Origin: Leptospiraceae bacterium | GTDB lineage: Bacteria; Spirochaetota; Leptospiria; Leptospirales; Leptospiraceae | Assembly (NCBI GenBank): GCA_024233865.1 | Contig: JACKPA010000016.1 | Span: 1 to 64,000, forward strand | DNA length: 64,000 bases | Reading direction: 5' to 3' | In this document: one piece after another, positions 17,239-26,452 of the stretch | Layout of the letters: each line of letters opens with the position of its first letter | How positions within the stretch are numbered: position 1 is the stretch's first letter | Made by a program: the position numbers and the translations under genes | Notes under the pieces: model-generated | Told to the model about the DNA's origin: nothing | Databases searched by the model: none | The model's input: the letters and a program-made list of their open reading frames with translations, nothing else

Positions 17239-19929
17239 TTATTTATCTCGTATTTGGTTCCATAAACGTTTAGCTTTTGCATTATTTGGCTCTATATTTA
17301 GTGCTTTTTGCAAGAGCTTTTTTGCTCGTGTGTAATTATTTTGAGAAATATACATTTCAATAAGAAAAAGTAGATTTTGAATGTTCCAAGGTTCTCTTAG
17401 GCGAACTCTTTCTGAAATTTCAATGGCTTCTTCAATTTCATTATTCATTTTCATGCTAAAGGCAACTTTATAAAGTAAGTTTGAATCTACACCATGGTGT
17501 GAAAGATATTCATGAGCAATTTTTGTAGCCTCACCAAACTTTCTTAAACCCACGTACAGTTCGATTAAGTATCTGGAAATGGCTTGATGTTTTTTATAAT
17601 TATCCGTAAGAAGTTTGACACACTCATGGAGAAATCCGTCTTGGTATGACTTTTCTGCTGATTTTATAATGGCTATTGCCAAATCATCATCCAAAATAGC
17701 ATCATTTCGATCACCGTAGTATTGAATGGAAAGTAAAGATATATCGTCTTTTAATTCAAAACTTTTTGAAATAGATTCATAAATCCGTTCGATATTTCCC
17801 TTGCTCTCCATCACTCTACTTAAGATGAAGAGTTCGTCTTCATTTATAACCTTTTCTCCAAACGCGTTTTCAAATATAACATCATCCTTGCCGTCCGAAC
17901 CCATAATCAATATATCACCCTGTTTTAGTAAAAACGTTGAGACATACAACTCTCCTTCTAAACCTGGTGTTCCTAATTTTCTGATATTGACTTTATCTTC
18001 CAAAAAACTTGCAATATTATCTCTATATAATATAATCCATGGATGCTCTGCGTTGATATAATAAACCTGACCGTTGTCTTCGTCTAAGAGACCAAAAATG
18101 GTGGAAATGAGCATAGAACAATCAAATGATTCAAATACTTTGTGCATATCTTTAAAGGCATTCTTGATCCATTTTTCGGGATATAAGTTAAAGTGATATT
18201 CATAAGTCATCGTCCTTTGGATAATGGATTGAAAAACAGAACCTATAACCAAAACACCTCCAGCACCTTGAATTGATTTTCCCATTGCATCAGCGTTTAA
18301 AAAAACCGTATATCGCTTCCCACGTAGTTCAATATTTTCTGATATACAAATGTCTCCACCTATATCATAAATTTTTTCCCGAAAGAAAAATTCCTTATTT
18401 TGCTTTACCAAAAAATCAATCCTAACTCGGTCTGAGCTTGCGTTATTTTTTATCAATGGGTTCAATAGCAAGGTTGTTAAAAAATAATCTCCGTCTTGTT
18501 TTTCTTTCAAGTCCTGAATTTCTTTTAGAGATTTTTGTAATTCTTTTGTTCTTGTTGATACCATATCTTCGAGATGATTAGAATATTCTTCCAATTTTTT
18601 TTTGGACATATCAATGGAATGAACCATACTATTGAATACACCAGTCAAATACCCTATTTCATCATGAATTTTAATTGGTAGATTCACATCAAGCTTCCCT
18701 TCTCTTACCTTCCGTATACCATTTAATAAAGTTTTTAAAGGTTCTGCTATAGCTCGTGAAAGAAATATCGGAGTGCCTATGGAAACAAATACTACCGCAA
18801 TCAGTAATACATACAATAGCTTTAAAGTTATTGTATGTACAAACTTCTTGTATCCCAAATAAGAAAATCCATATTCATAAGTTCTGTTTTCCAATATGTC
18901 CGTGTACCCATAGGCAATGTATTTATCATTTCCTCTGTAACTTTCTCTATAAATTCGAGAACCATCAGCTACAAAATTCTTGGTATCAATATTATTTTTC
19001 ACCAAATCAATTTGCACTCTTTGATTTTCTCCTGATAATTCGGATTCTATTACGTAACACAAATCTTGAGTATGGTGTTTGTTATCCAATGGAAGTTTAG
19101 AGGATTCTTGGTGTGTTTTATCATATACTTCTTCTATATGATCCAATACAATATAGCTTACTAAATTGTAAATTGTCATAAGGATCAAAAAAGAAACACC
19201 AACTACTTTAAACATAAAGTTTGATCTGTCTTTTGTTTTGTTTGCATAGACCATAAGAATGATAAACAAACCTACTGCACAAAAAGTACAGAAAACGTTT
19301 ATATAGGTCGCTCTGTCCACCATGCCGATTTTATTCAAAATGTTTGTTATTGCCGGTAGTATACTGCAAAAAAAAAGTCCCACCAGAAGGTACACAAGCG
19401 TCTTTTTTTCATAATTAGAAACAAAAAATATTTTCCAAATTCCCACTATGTACAAAAATAGAGCGTAAACAAAAGAAAGAACCGTATAAAAGCTCGTAAA
19501 TGTTGGCATGTTAAAATCATAATAATGGGCTTTAAAATTATAATAGGCAGAAGCGTTGTAAATACTCCAGAACAAAAAAGCGATCATGACTAAAGCTATC
19601 CAAGATTGTATATAAAAGACAATTTTTGCAATCTGGGGTTTGAACACATTCGGAAAATGAAATAAGAATTGAACCAATAACAAATGATGAATCGGAATGA
19701 AGACAAGAGTTAAAAATCTGGGAAACTTTACGGGAGAAAAAAAACCTTGCGAAAACATATATCCTAAAGAAATAACAGAACCAGTGAGCAAGCTCAATCC
19801 TAAAAAAATTGTTCCGTTAGACTTTTTTTTGATGTACAATAAAAAACCACCACAAACAGTCCAAGAAAGAAAGCTTATAAAGGAACCCAGTACAAAATAA
19901 TTAAAATAAAAATAATCAAAAATTTCCAT
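17239..19929 (-). CDS. 7TM-HAMP-SpoIIE phosphatase with TPR tail
   Basis: An 896-residue membrane signalling protein. Seven hydrophobic segments fill about residues 10-265. A periplasmic loop and a further membrane segment (about 365-390) follow, then a HAMP-like linker, a coiled coil and a PP2C/SpoIIE serine phosphatase domain (about 480-720) with metal-binding GGD, the ADAMGKS stretch and GSDGKDD. The C-terminal 150 residues form TPR-like helices. SpoIIE phosphatases typically dephosphorylate anti-sigma-factor antagonists; the partner is not visible here. It lies five bases downstream of mutS and 15 bases upstream of jetA. The phosphatase half is paralogous to the protein at 48018-50519. 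Confidence 0.87.
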   Translation of the reverse strand: MEIFDYFYFNYFVLGSFISFLSWTVCGGFLLYIKKKSNGTIFLGLSLLTGSVISLGYMFSQGFFSPVKFPRFLTLVFIPIHHLLLVQFLFHFPNVFKPQIAKIVFYIQSWIALVMIAFLFWSIYNASAYYNFKAHYYDFNMPTFTSFYTVLSFVYALFLYIVGIWKIFFVSNYEKKTLVYLLVGLFFCSILPAITNILNKIGMVDRATYINVFCTFCAVGLFIILMVYANKTKDRSNFMFKVVGVSFLILMTIYNLVSYIVLDHIEEVYDKTHQESSKLPLDNKHHTQDLCYVIESELSGENQRVQIDLVKNNIDTKNFVADGSRIYRESYRGNDKYIAYGYTDILENRTYEYGFSYLGYKKFVHTITLKLLYVLLIAVVFVSIGTPIFLSRAIAEPLKTLLNGIRKVREGKLDVNLPIKIHDEIGYLTGVFNSMVHSIDMSKKKLEEYSNHLEDMVSTRTKELQKSLKEIQDLKEKQDGDYFLTTLLLNPLIKNNASSDRVRIDFLVKQNKEFFFREKIYDIGGDICISENIELRGKRYTVFLNADAMGKSIQGAGGVLVIGSVFQSIIQRTMTYEYHFNLYPEKWIKNAFKDMHKVFESFDCSMLISTIFGLLDEDNGQVYYINAEHPWIILYRDNIASFLEDKVNIRKLGTPGLEGELYVSTFLLKQGDILIMGSDGKDDVIFENAFGEKVINEDELFILSRVMESKGNIERIYESISKSFELKDDISLLSIQYYGDRNDAILDDDLAIAIIKSAEKSYQDGFLHECVKLLTDNYKKHQAISRYLIELYVGLRKFGEATKIAHEYLSHHGVDSNLLYKVAFSMKMNNEIEEAIEISERVRLREPWNIQNLLFLIEMYISQNNYTRAKKLLQKALNIEPNNAKAKRLWNQIRDK

Positions 19930-19934
19930 ATACT

Positions 19935-22481
19935 TTATAACTTTTTTTGTAAACTATCAATTATTTGCAAGGCTTCCAAAGGAGTTATTTTTTCGATTGG
20001 AATGGATTTTATGGAATTTTCCAAATCTTGAAGCTTTTTTGTATCAGGAGATACTACACTATCAGCAACAAACAAAAGAGGTTGGGATTCCGCTTGGTTT
20101 ACTTTAAACTTGATTTCACGCTTTTTGGATTCTAAACCTTCCAATAATTCAACGGCTCTCTCCAAAACACCATTCGGAATGCCCGCAAGTTTGGCGACGT
20201 AAATTCCGAATGATTTTTTCGCTTTTCCGTTTCTAACCTTTTTTAGGAAAATGACTTTTCCGTCTTTTTCCAATGTATCAAGATAAAGGTTGAATATACC
20301 ATTTTCTCTTTCCAACTCCGTTAGCTCATGGTAATGAGTTGCAAATATTGTTTTTGTTTTTTGTCCCTTGTCAAGATTCCGATTCAAATACTCAACAATA
20401 GCCCATGCGATACTCAATCCGTCATAAGTAGACGTACCTCGTCCGACTTCGTCAAAAAGTATCAAGCTATCTTTGGTTTTATTTTTCAAGATATATGCCG
20501 ACTCTTTCATTTCCACGTAGAAAGTGGATTCACCAGCAGTGATATTGTCGCCGGCACCTATCCTAGTAAACAATTTATCTGTGATAGACAAACTTGCTTG
20601 TTTGGCTGGAATATAAGAACCGATTTGAAAAAGAATTTGGCATAGAGCAATTTGTCTCATAAAGGTTGATTTTCCCGCCATATTGGGTCCTGTGAGAATG
20701 GCAATGGATTGGTCTTTGCCATTCATTTCCAGGTTATTGGGAATAAATTTTTCTCCAATAGGTAAATACTTCTCAATAACCGGATGTCTGGAATCTTTCA
20801 GGATTAACGTTCCGTTTGTATTGATAGCTGGTTTTGTCCAATTGTATTCTTCTTTGCAAAGAAACAAAGAAATCATAAGGTCTAACTCACCTATCTCGCC
20901 GGATAGTACCATAAAGTCTTGGAACAACTTCAAGACTTCCGTTATCATCAAATCAAATTCTGCCTTTTCGATTTCTTGGATAATCTCATCCGCTTCTAAG
21001 ATGGTTCTCTCAATTTCTTCTAATTCTGTAAATGTAAATCTTTCTGTTGTAACAAGGGTTTGTTTTTTTATGTATTCTTTGGGAGCCGAATTAGCTTGGT
21101 TTCTGGATATTTCTACATAATAACCGACAACCTTATTGTAACGAATTTTTAGAGTATTCAAACCGAGACGCTTTTTTTCTTTGTTTTCCAGTTCTAAAAT
21201 CCAATCTTTTCCCTTGGTTTTTGCCTCTCTTGCTTTATCTAACTTTGGATTGAAACCTACTTTCAAAAACTCACCATTCCCCAATATGGCAGGCAATTCA
21301 TTTTCGGATAATCTTTCCAAAAGGTAGGTTGCCAACGCACTCAATCTATCTAAGGACAACGGAAACCCGTAATCAATATGCATTAACTTCTTTTTGATTT
21401 CAACTGCTGTTTCAATATTTTTTAGTATCGTTTTAAAATCTCTTGGTAAGCCTTTGGTAGCTCGAAATCTGGAAAGTATCCTTTCAATATCTGCCGTAGA
21501 ATGTAACAATTCAATTAGATCGTTTCTGATTTTTTTGTCAGAACTTATTTTATCAATTTTGTCCCATATTCGTTCTATGCTGGAAATATTACAAAAAGGA
21601 AACAAAAGCCTGCTTTTTAAGAGACGCTTACCGGAAGAAGTCTGGCATTTGTTAAGAACGGTGAATAAAGAATGGTGTTTTTCCGCTTCGTTTCTGTTTT
21701 CAATCAAATCCAGATTGGAAACAGACCTTTCATCGATTTCCATGAATTCCGACTCGTCCATCACAATGGGTGGCTTGAATTCAAAATGTATATTTTTGAA
21801 ATTTTCCGTAACTACCCTATCCAAAATTTTTTTTACGGGATCAAACTTATCCCCGGTATCAAAAAAATCCAAATTGCTTTCTTCGATTTCGGTTATTACA
21901 AAATCGCTTTCATTTATAACTTTTTTCCAGAATTCGTTTTGATCTTTTAAAACAATAATTTCGTTTGGAAAAAATTTATACAGAGTAGATGCCAACTTAT
22001 CCAAATTAGATAGTTGATAGCTAAAATAATACAAATCGGAAGTCGATATATCCGCTAGAGAAACCAAGATGTTTTCATGAGATGCAATCAAAATACAAAG
22101 AAAATTGTTATCAAAGCCTTTGATTAGGTGTTCTTCTACGATTGTTCCTGGAGTAATTACACGTACAACTTCCCTTTGGAGTAGCTTTGTGTTGGAATTT
22201 TCATTTTTAATTTGCTCACAAATAACAACTTTTTTTTTTGCATTTAGCAAGCGAGAAACATAAATATCAACAGCATGATATGGTATACCACACATTGGAA
22301 TCTGATTTTGTCTTTTTGTTAAAGCTATATCTAAAATGGCAGAAGCTACGATTGCATCGTCCATAAACATTTCATAAAAGTCTCCCATCCGAAAAAATAA
22401 TATGGCATCAGGGTATTTTGCTTTAATATCTTGAAATTGTTTCATGGCTGGAGTTGTAAGAGCTTCTACATTTTTTTCCAT
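19935..22481 (-). CDS. mutS: DNA mismatch repair protein MutS
   Basis: MutS recognises mismatches and small loops and starts repair. At 848 residues this is a full MutS1. The mismatch-reading Phe-x-Glu lies in RMGDFYEMF near residue 35, followed by CGIPYHA. The ATPase shows Walker A TGPNMAGKST (597-606), Walker B with DEVGRGTSTYDG (from 677) and FATHYHEL. It is the first gene of a leftward run that continues with a SpoIIE phosphatase and the Wadjet genes. The ATG at 22481 gives the expected N-terminus. Confidence 0.96.
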   Translation of the reverse strand: MEKNVEALTTPAMKQFQDIKAKYPDAILFFRMGDFYEMFMDDAIVASAILDIALTKRQNQIPMCGIPYHAVDIYVSRLLNAKKKVVICEQIKNENSNTKLLQREVVRVITPGTIVEEHLIKGFDNNFLCILIASHENILVSLADISTSDLYYFSYQLSNLDKLASTLYKFFPNEIIVLKDQNEFWKKVINESDFVITEIEESNLDFFDTGDKFDPVKKILDRVVTENFKNIHFEFKPPIVMDESEFMEIDERSVSNLDLIENRNEAEKHHSLFTVLNKCQTSSGKRLLKSRLLFPFCNISSIERIWDKIDKISSDKKIRNDLIELLHSTADIERILSRFRATKGLPRDFKTILKNIETAVEIKKKLMHIDYGFPLSLDRLSALATYLLERLSENELPAILGNGEFLKVGFNPKLDKAREAKTKGKDWILELENKEKKRLGLNTLKIRYNKVVGYYVEISRNQANSAPKEYIKKQTLVTTERFTFTELEEIERTILEADEIIQEIEKAEFDLMITEVLKLFQDFMVLSGEIGELDLMISLFLCKEEYNWTKPAINTNGTLILKDSRHPVIEKYLPIGEKFIPNNLEMNGKDQSIAILTGPNMAGKSTFMRQIALCQILFQIGSYIPAKQASLSITDKLFTRIGAGDNITAGESTFYVEMKESAYILKNKTKDSLILFDEVGRGTSTYDGLSIAWAIVEYLNRNLDKGQKTKTIFATHYHELTELERENGIFNLYLDTLEKDGKVIFLKKVRNGKAKKSFGIYVAKLAGIPNGVLERAVELLEGLESKKREIKFKVNQAESQPLLFVADSVVSPDTKKLQDLENSIKSIPIEKITPLEALQIIDSLQKKL

Positions 22482-22696
22482 TTGCTTGTTCTGTATTTAA
22501 TAACCTTTTTTATTACAATTGAATTCATCTAAGAATTTCAAGCAATAGAAAAACCAAACCAATGCTATTCATATTAAACACTATATTTTTTTTCATGTAG
22601 TTTAAAAATTGTTACCGAATAATTACAGAAAATCCTTCTTTTTTTCCTGTTTGCACACTTAAATCAGAGAATTTTCCAAACACATAACAATTATTC

Positions 22697-22726
22697 TTGT
22701 CAAAAAAGATTATTACATTTTACTAT
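22697..22726 (+). promoter_or_regulatory. Candidate promoter immediately before a start codon
   Basis: TTGTCA (22697-22702) and TACTAT (22721-22726) are 18 bases apart. The -10 ends four bases before the ATG at 22731, and no ribosome-binding site is visible, so transcription from it would give an essentially leaderless message. Confidence 0.3.
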
Positions 22727-22730
22727 TTAT

Positions 22731-23099
22731 ATGAAATTTAAAATTTCTGGAATTCGTTTCTTTGTATTATTTATAGCTTTTTGTTTTTTTACTCAATTAG
22801 TTGCCAATCCGGTAGATGAAAAAACAAAAATAAAACTCCTCATTGACAAGGTTGAAACTTGTAATTGCAAGTTTATACGAAATGGTTCAGAACATTCTCC
22901 AAAGGATGCAAAATCTCATTTGGAGTTAAAACTATCCAAAGCAGGTAGTCGAATCAAAACGGCAGAACAGTTTATCCAATATTTAGCAACAAAATCGTCC
23001 TTTACGGGAAGACCTTATTATATCCTAGAGAATGGGAAAAAAATACCATCCGCTACTTGGTTAAAAGAAAAACTAAAAGAAATTGAAAATAAAAAGTAA
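22731..23099 (+). CDS. Exported DUF5329-like protein
   Basis: A 122-residue protein with a hydrophobic signal segment (about residues 8-26) and no lipobox, so probably periplasmic. The mature part carries CNCKFIRNGSEH, followed by HLELKLSKAG and a GRPYYIL segment, a pattern I recall from the uncharacterised DUF5329 family. The function is unknown. It stands alone between mutS and waaA. The start codon has no upstream ribosome-binding site. Confidence 0.7.
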   Translation: MKFKISGIRFFVLFIAFCFFTQLVANPVDEKTKIKLLIDKVETCNCKFIRNGSEHSPKDAKSHLELKLSKAGSRIKTAEQFIQYLATKSSFTGRPYYILENGKKIPSATWLKEKLKEIENKK

Positions 23100-23162
23100 A
23101 TATAGGAAAAGTCGAAATGTGCTACGTGAATAGGATAAAACAAAAACGTAAAAAAATTAAAA

Positions 23163-24431
23163 TTACTTAGCCAAAAATTCATCATAAAACCTTTTGGATG
23201 CATTCAAATTTTGAATCACAAATTCGTGGTTTTGCTTCTTAATCTGATCTAAGAGAAAAGGGTCAGCCAACAATTGTTTGATAGTCTGTTTGGTATTTTC
23301 TACACTTTGAATTTGGAAAAGTCCTCCGATTTTTTTTAACACTAACGCTTCAGCAGAATTATGAATTTTTGGACCTGCTAGGATTGGATTTCCAAAATAG
23401 GCTGGCTCTATCACATTGTGAACCCTATTGTGCAGAGCTCCACCAATATACGTTATAACGGAATGTTCGTAGGCAAAAGCCAGAAGTCCCAGTTCATCCA
23501 TCACAACAACCCTTTTTATCTTTTCATTTGAGCTAAGTTTGGAATATATCATATACTCAATTCCAACTTCTTCCAAACTTTTTTGAATGTTTTGTATTCT
23601 TTCTGCGTGAACTTTGTGTGGAAATATCCAGATAGTACAATTAAATGAGGTTAATAATTCTGGAATAGTTGGAAAGATTACATCTTCACATTCCAAATAG
23701 GTTGAGCCTAATATTATGGGTGTATAAGAATTAAACTTTTCAGTAAATTTTATAAATTTTTCGCTAGGTTTTTGGGTTTGGATTTTTTCAACAACAGCAT
23801 CAAATCTTGAATCACCACAAACTTGAATATTAACATTACCTTTTGTTATTCTTTTGAATTCCTTTAAAAATATTTTGTGACAGGGAGATATTCCGTCTAT
23901 TTTTTGAAAAACGGATTGTGTTAGGTTTCGTATTAAAAAGTTATTACGTCCTGATTTTTTATTAATTGTAGCACAGGATAAATAAACTTTGCAATTATGT
24001 TTTTTGGCAGCAAGAATTAAATTTGGCCAGGTATCCCACGCCATTAAAATTAGTGCTTGAGGAGAAAATTTTTCAAAAATGAAGTTGTATGAAAAATAAA
24101 AATCCAATGGTAGTTTAAAGTGTATAATAGATTGAATGTTTTCTAAGCTTTTTTCGTTTACACTATCTGAAAAGGTAGATTGAATTAGAAGTGTTTCCGG
24201 CTCTCTGCTTAAAATTTCACTAGCAAGAGCTTTACACTGGTCTAATTCGCCTACGGAAGCTGCATGAAGCCAAATTACCTTTTTATTTTCAGAATTTAAT
24301 AAAAAGGATTCAATTTTCTTTTTATCAATTTTTCTAATATTGATAAATTTTTTTACTTTTTTGTTGAATAATGGTAGTATAATAGTAAAAGGGTAAATCA
24401 CAAAGGTAAAAATTATATAGATATAAATCAT
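23163..24431 (-). CDS. waaA: 3-deoxy-D-manno-octulosonic acid transferase WaaA
   Basis: WaaA (KdtA) is an inner-membrane-anchored GT-B glycosyltransferase that attaches Kdo to lipid A precursor. It has an N-terminal membrane anchor, the acceptor-domain signature WLHAASVGE near residue 60, WPNLILAA, GSTYLECED around 245, and an ALHNRVHNVIEPAYFGNPI donor-site region around 335. The frame extends to a TTG at 24461, almost touching the divergent pgeF start; the ATG at 24431 is preferred. The gene implies a Kdo-containing lipopolysaccharide and hence an LPS-bearing outer membrane. Confidence 0.92.
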   Translation of the reverse strand: MIYIYIIFTFVIYPFTIILPLFNKKVKKFINIRKIDKKKIESFLLNSENKKVIWLHAASVGELDQCKALASEILSREPETLLIQSTFSDSVNEKSLENIQSIIHFKLPLDFYFSYNFIFEKFSPQALILMAWDTWPNLILAAKKHNCKVYLSCATINKKSGRNNFLIRNLTQSVFQKIDGISPCHKIFLKEFKRITKGNVNIQVCGDSRFDAVVEKIQTQKPSEKFIKFTEKFNSYTPIILGSTYLECEDVIFPTIPELLTSFNCTIWIFPHKVHAERIQNIQKSLEEVGIEYMIYSKLSSNEKIKRVVVMDELGLLAFAYEHSVITYIGGALHNRVHNVIEPAYFGNPILAGPKIHNSAEALVLKKIGGLFQIQSVENTKQTIKQLLADPFLLDQIKKQNHEFVIQNLNASKRFYDEFLAK

Positions 24432-24462
24432 ACAATGCCAATTCCATAAAGGTGCTAACAAT

Positions 24463-25161
24463 ATGATTCATCAAACCTTTCTAACCGAGTCAAGCAGAAA
24501 AATTCATATTCAAATATTTGGGAAAAATGATTATGACTGGAAAAACCCCAAAATACATGATGAACCATATAAGTATTATAAAGAGGTTATTTTTTCTAAT
24601 ACAAGTATAGAGAGAATTCATACCCTAAAACAAGTCCATGGAGAAAAGTTATATTCCGTCTCAGAATTGTGTAATTCTGAAATTCAAGAAGGTGATGGAT
24701 TGTATACAGAGGAGACAAATGAAGTCTTAATGGTAAGAACTGCTGATTGTATGCCAATTTTTTTCTGGTCGGAAACCGGAGACATTGCCGGTATAATTCA
24801 TTCCGGCTGGAGAGGTACTTTGGCAGGCATTACGGAGAAATCGCTTTTATATTTGCTAGAAAAGTATCCTTCCATTAAAGTATTTCACGTCTACATTGGT
24901 CCATGTATTAGCCAAAAAAACTATGAAGTTCAAAAAGACTTAGTAAACATGTTTTCTCAAAAGTGTTCGGAATCGATAGTCAGCCAAAACAAAAAATACT
25001 ACCTCTCTATGGAAAAATTTGTAATCTTTCAGTTGAAGAAAAGTCAAATACCATTTACCCTAAAAAAAGCATCGGTTTGCACCAAAGATGATCCAAATTA
25101 TTTTAGCCACCGCGGTGGGGACAGTGGTCGAAATTTGAATTGCATTTATATGACTCCTTGA
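24463..25161 (+). CDS. pgeF: Purine nucleoside phosphorylase / laccase-domain protein PgeF
   Basis: A 232-residue YfiH/PgeF-family protein, formerly annotated as polyphenol oxidase; family members act on adenosine and inosine or edit UDP-MurNAc intermediates. Signature motifs are RTADCMPI, HSGWRGT, GPCISQKNYEV and HRGGDSGRN, supplying the conserved Cys and His metal ligands. It is divergent from waaA with only about 30 bases between the preferred starts, so its promoter must lie within waaA coding sequence. It ends one base from the convergent REC-kinase. Confidence 0.9.
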   Translation: MIHQTFLTESSRKIHIQIFGKNDYDWKNPKIHDEPYKYYKEVIFSNTSIERIHTLKQVHGEKLYSVSELCNSEIQEGDGLYTEETNEVLMVRTADCMPIFFWSETGDIAGIIHSGWRGTLAGITEKSLLYLLEKYPSIKVFHVYIGPCISQKNYEVQKDLVNMFSQKCSESIVSQNKKYYLSMEKFVIFQLKKSQIPFTLKKASVCTKDDPNYFSHRGGDSGRNLNCIYMTP

Positions 25162-25162
25162 C

Positions 25163-26260
25163 TTATATCCTCTCATTTTCATGAGAAAGTTGTATACTAA
25201 CAACAATATCTTTATTTTCATTTCCCGATATTGAAAACTTTCCTTCATAAATAAAAATTATCTGCCTTGTTAAAGCAAGTCCAACTCCAATACTATTTTG
25301 TTTGTCTTTTATATCTTTGTATTCCATAAATGCTTGGATATCTTGAATTGGTTCTCTGGAGGTGCAGCTTTTAAATGTTAGACTTATTGTGTACAAAGAA
25401 TTTGTGGGTTTACCTTCGATCAGTATTTTTTTTCCAATAGGAGAATAAACAATTATATTTTCTATGACTTCACTGATGATTCTTTCCAAATACTCTGGGG
25501 AGATTTTTAATGTGCATTCCTGTATATCACAGTGCAAATCTCCTAAACGATTGTAGTTTCTAACTGTTTCTTCTGCTGTTCTACTAATAACCCAACTTGT
25601 ATTTTGAACTATTTTATTTTGCAAAACATGTTTTCCGATATTATCATTTGAAAAAACCAACAGATTTGTATACATTACATAATTTTGGGCTAACCTTAAT
25701 AAACGTTTACCTGATTCATGAATAAAACTAATATAACCCGATAGTTGATCTACAGGCATGTCATATTTATTGTGTATGGCTTCTTGTAATAGGGATGAAA
25801 ATCCGAGAATACTATTTAAGGGTGTGTAAAATTCCTGTGGTAAGGAAGATACCAAATTGTTGCTTAGTTCATCCATAAACCGAGTAATTTTTTTATACTT
25901 TTCGATTTGAACTTGTACCACTTGAAGTATTTCACTGGAATGAAATGGCTTGGTAAGATAATCACTTGCCCCTAAACCCATCCCTTCCCTTATATCGTCT
26001 TTATTTCCCTTCGCTGTTAAAAATACAAAAGGAATAACGGCAGTCCTTGGGTCATTTTTGAGGGAGCTTAAAACGGCGTATCCATCCATTTCCGGCATCA
26101 TTATATCTGAAATTATTAAATCCGGAATTTCTTTTTTGGCTATTTCCAAGCCTGAAACTCCATTGTCAGCTGTGATTAACTCATAGCCTTCCGGCATTAA
26201 AATGTTTGAGATAATTTCACAACTAATATCATCATCTTCAATAATAAGGATTTTAGACAT
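25163..26260 (-). CDS. REC-kinase fusion with degenerate kinase domain
   Basis: A 365-residue soluble protein. Its receiver domain is intact (acidic pair 9-10, Asp52 in SDIMMPEMDG, Lys104). The following kinase-like part resembles the family whose HisKA box reads SLPHE-RTPLN, but here it reads SLPQEFYTPLN with Gln142 in place of the phospho-accepting histidine. The N box keeps EN, the G1 DxGxG motif is not recognisable and G2 is reduced to GVGLAL. It probably signals without autophosphorylation, as a response regulator with a pseudokinase output. The ATG at 26260 is chosen because GGGAG lies nine bases upstream; the frame extends to a TTG at 26278. Confidence 0.82.
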   Translation of the reverse strand: MSKILIIEDDDISCEIISNILMPEGYELITADNGVSGLEIAKKEIPDLIISDIMMPEMDGYAVLSSLKNDPRTAVIPFVFLTAKGNKDDIREGMGLGASDYLTKPFHSSEILQVVQVQIEKYKKITRFMDELSNNLVSSLPQEFYTPLNSILGFSSLLQEAIHNKYDMPVDQLSGYISFIHESGKRLLRLAQNYVMYTNLLVFSNDNIGKHVLQNKIVQNTSWVISRTAEETVRNYNRLGDLHCDIQECTLKISPEYLERIISEVIENIIVYSPIGKKILIEGKPTNSLYTISLTFKSCTSREPIQDIQAFMEYKDIKDKQNSIGVGLALTRQIIFIYEGKFSISGNENKDIVVSIQLSHENERI

Positions 26261-26278
26261 TTTATCGCACTCCCACAA

Positions 26279-26295
26279 GGTTATATTTGATAACC
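26279..26295. promoter_or_regulatory. Dyad, candidate operator copy 1
   Basis: A perfect six-base dyad, GGTTAT and ATAACC around ATTTG, lies just upstream of the leftward REC-kinase. Its reverse complement closely matches the dyad at 26333-26350, including flanking ATAT, so the two may bind the same regulator. Confidence 0.4.
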
Positions 26296-26332
26296 ATATA
26301 AATCAAAAAATCAAACTAATCTTTGTAGAATA

Positions 26333-26350
26333 TGGTTGACAATATAACCA
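26333..26350. promoter_or_regulatory. Dyad, candidate operator copy 2 overlapping a -35 box
   Basis: TGGTT and AACCA flank eight bases. A perfect rightward -35 TTGACA (26336-26341) is embedded in it; a weak -10 (TGTATT, 26359-26364) follows at 17-base spacing. A repressor bound here could block transcription toward the small gene at 26453. Confidence 0.4.
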
Positions 26351-26452
26351 TTTACGATTGTATTTATTTATTCAAACTATCTGCCAACTTTTTTTTACTG
26401 TGAATTCATTATTTAAAAATATTTAATACTGTTAATTTTTAGGAGGGTGTAA

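Noticed and set aside
24378..24383. TATAAT as a pgeF promoter inside waaA
   Set aside because: The -10 is perfect but no -35 lies at 16-18 bases and the region is uniformly AT-rich, so chance occurrence is likely.
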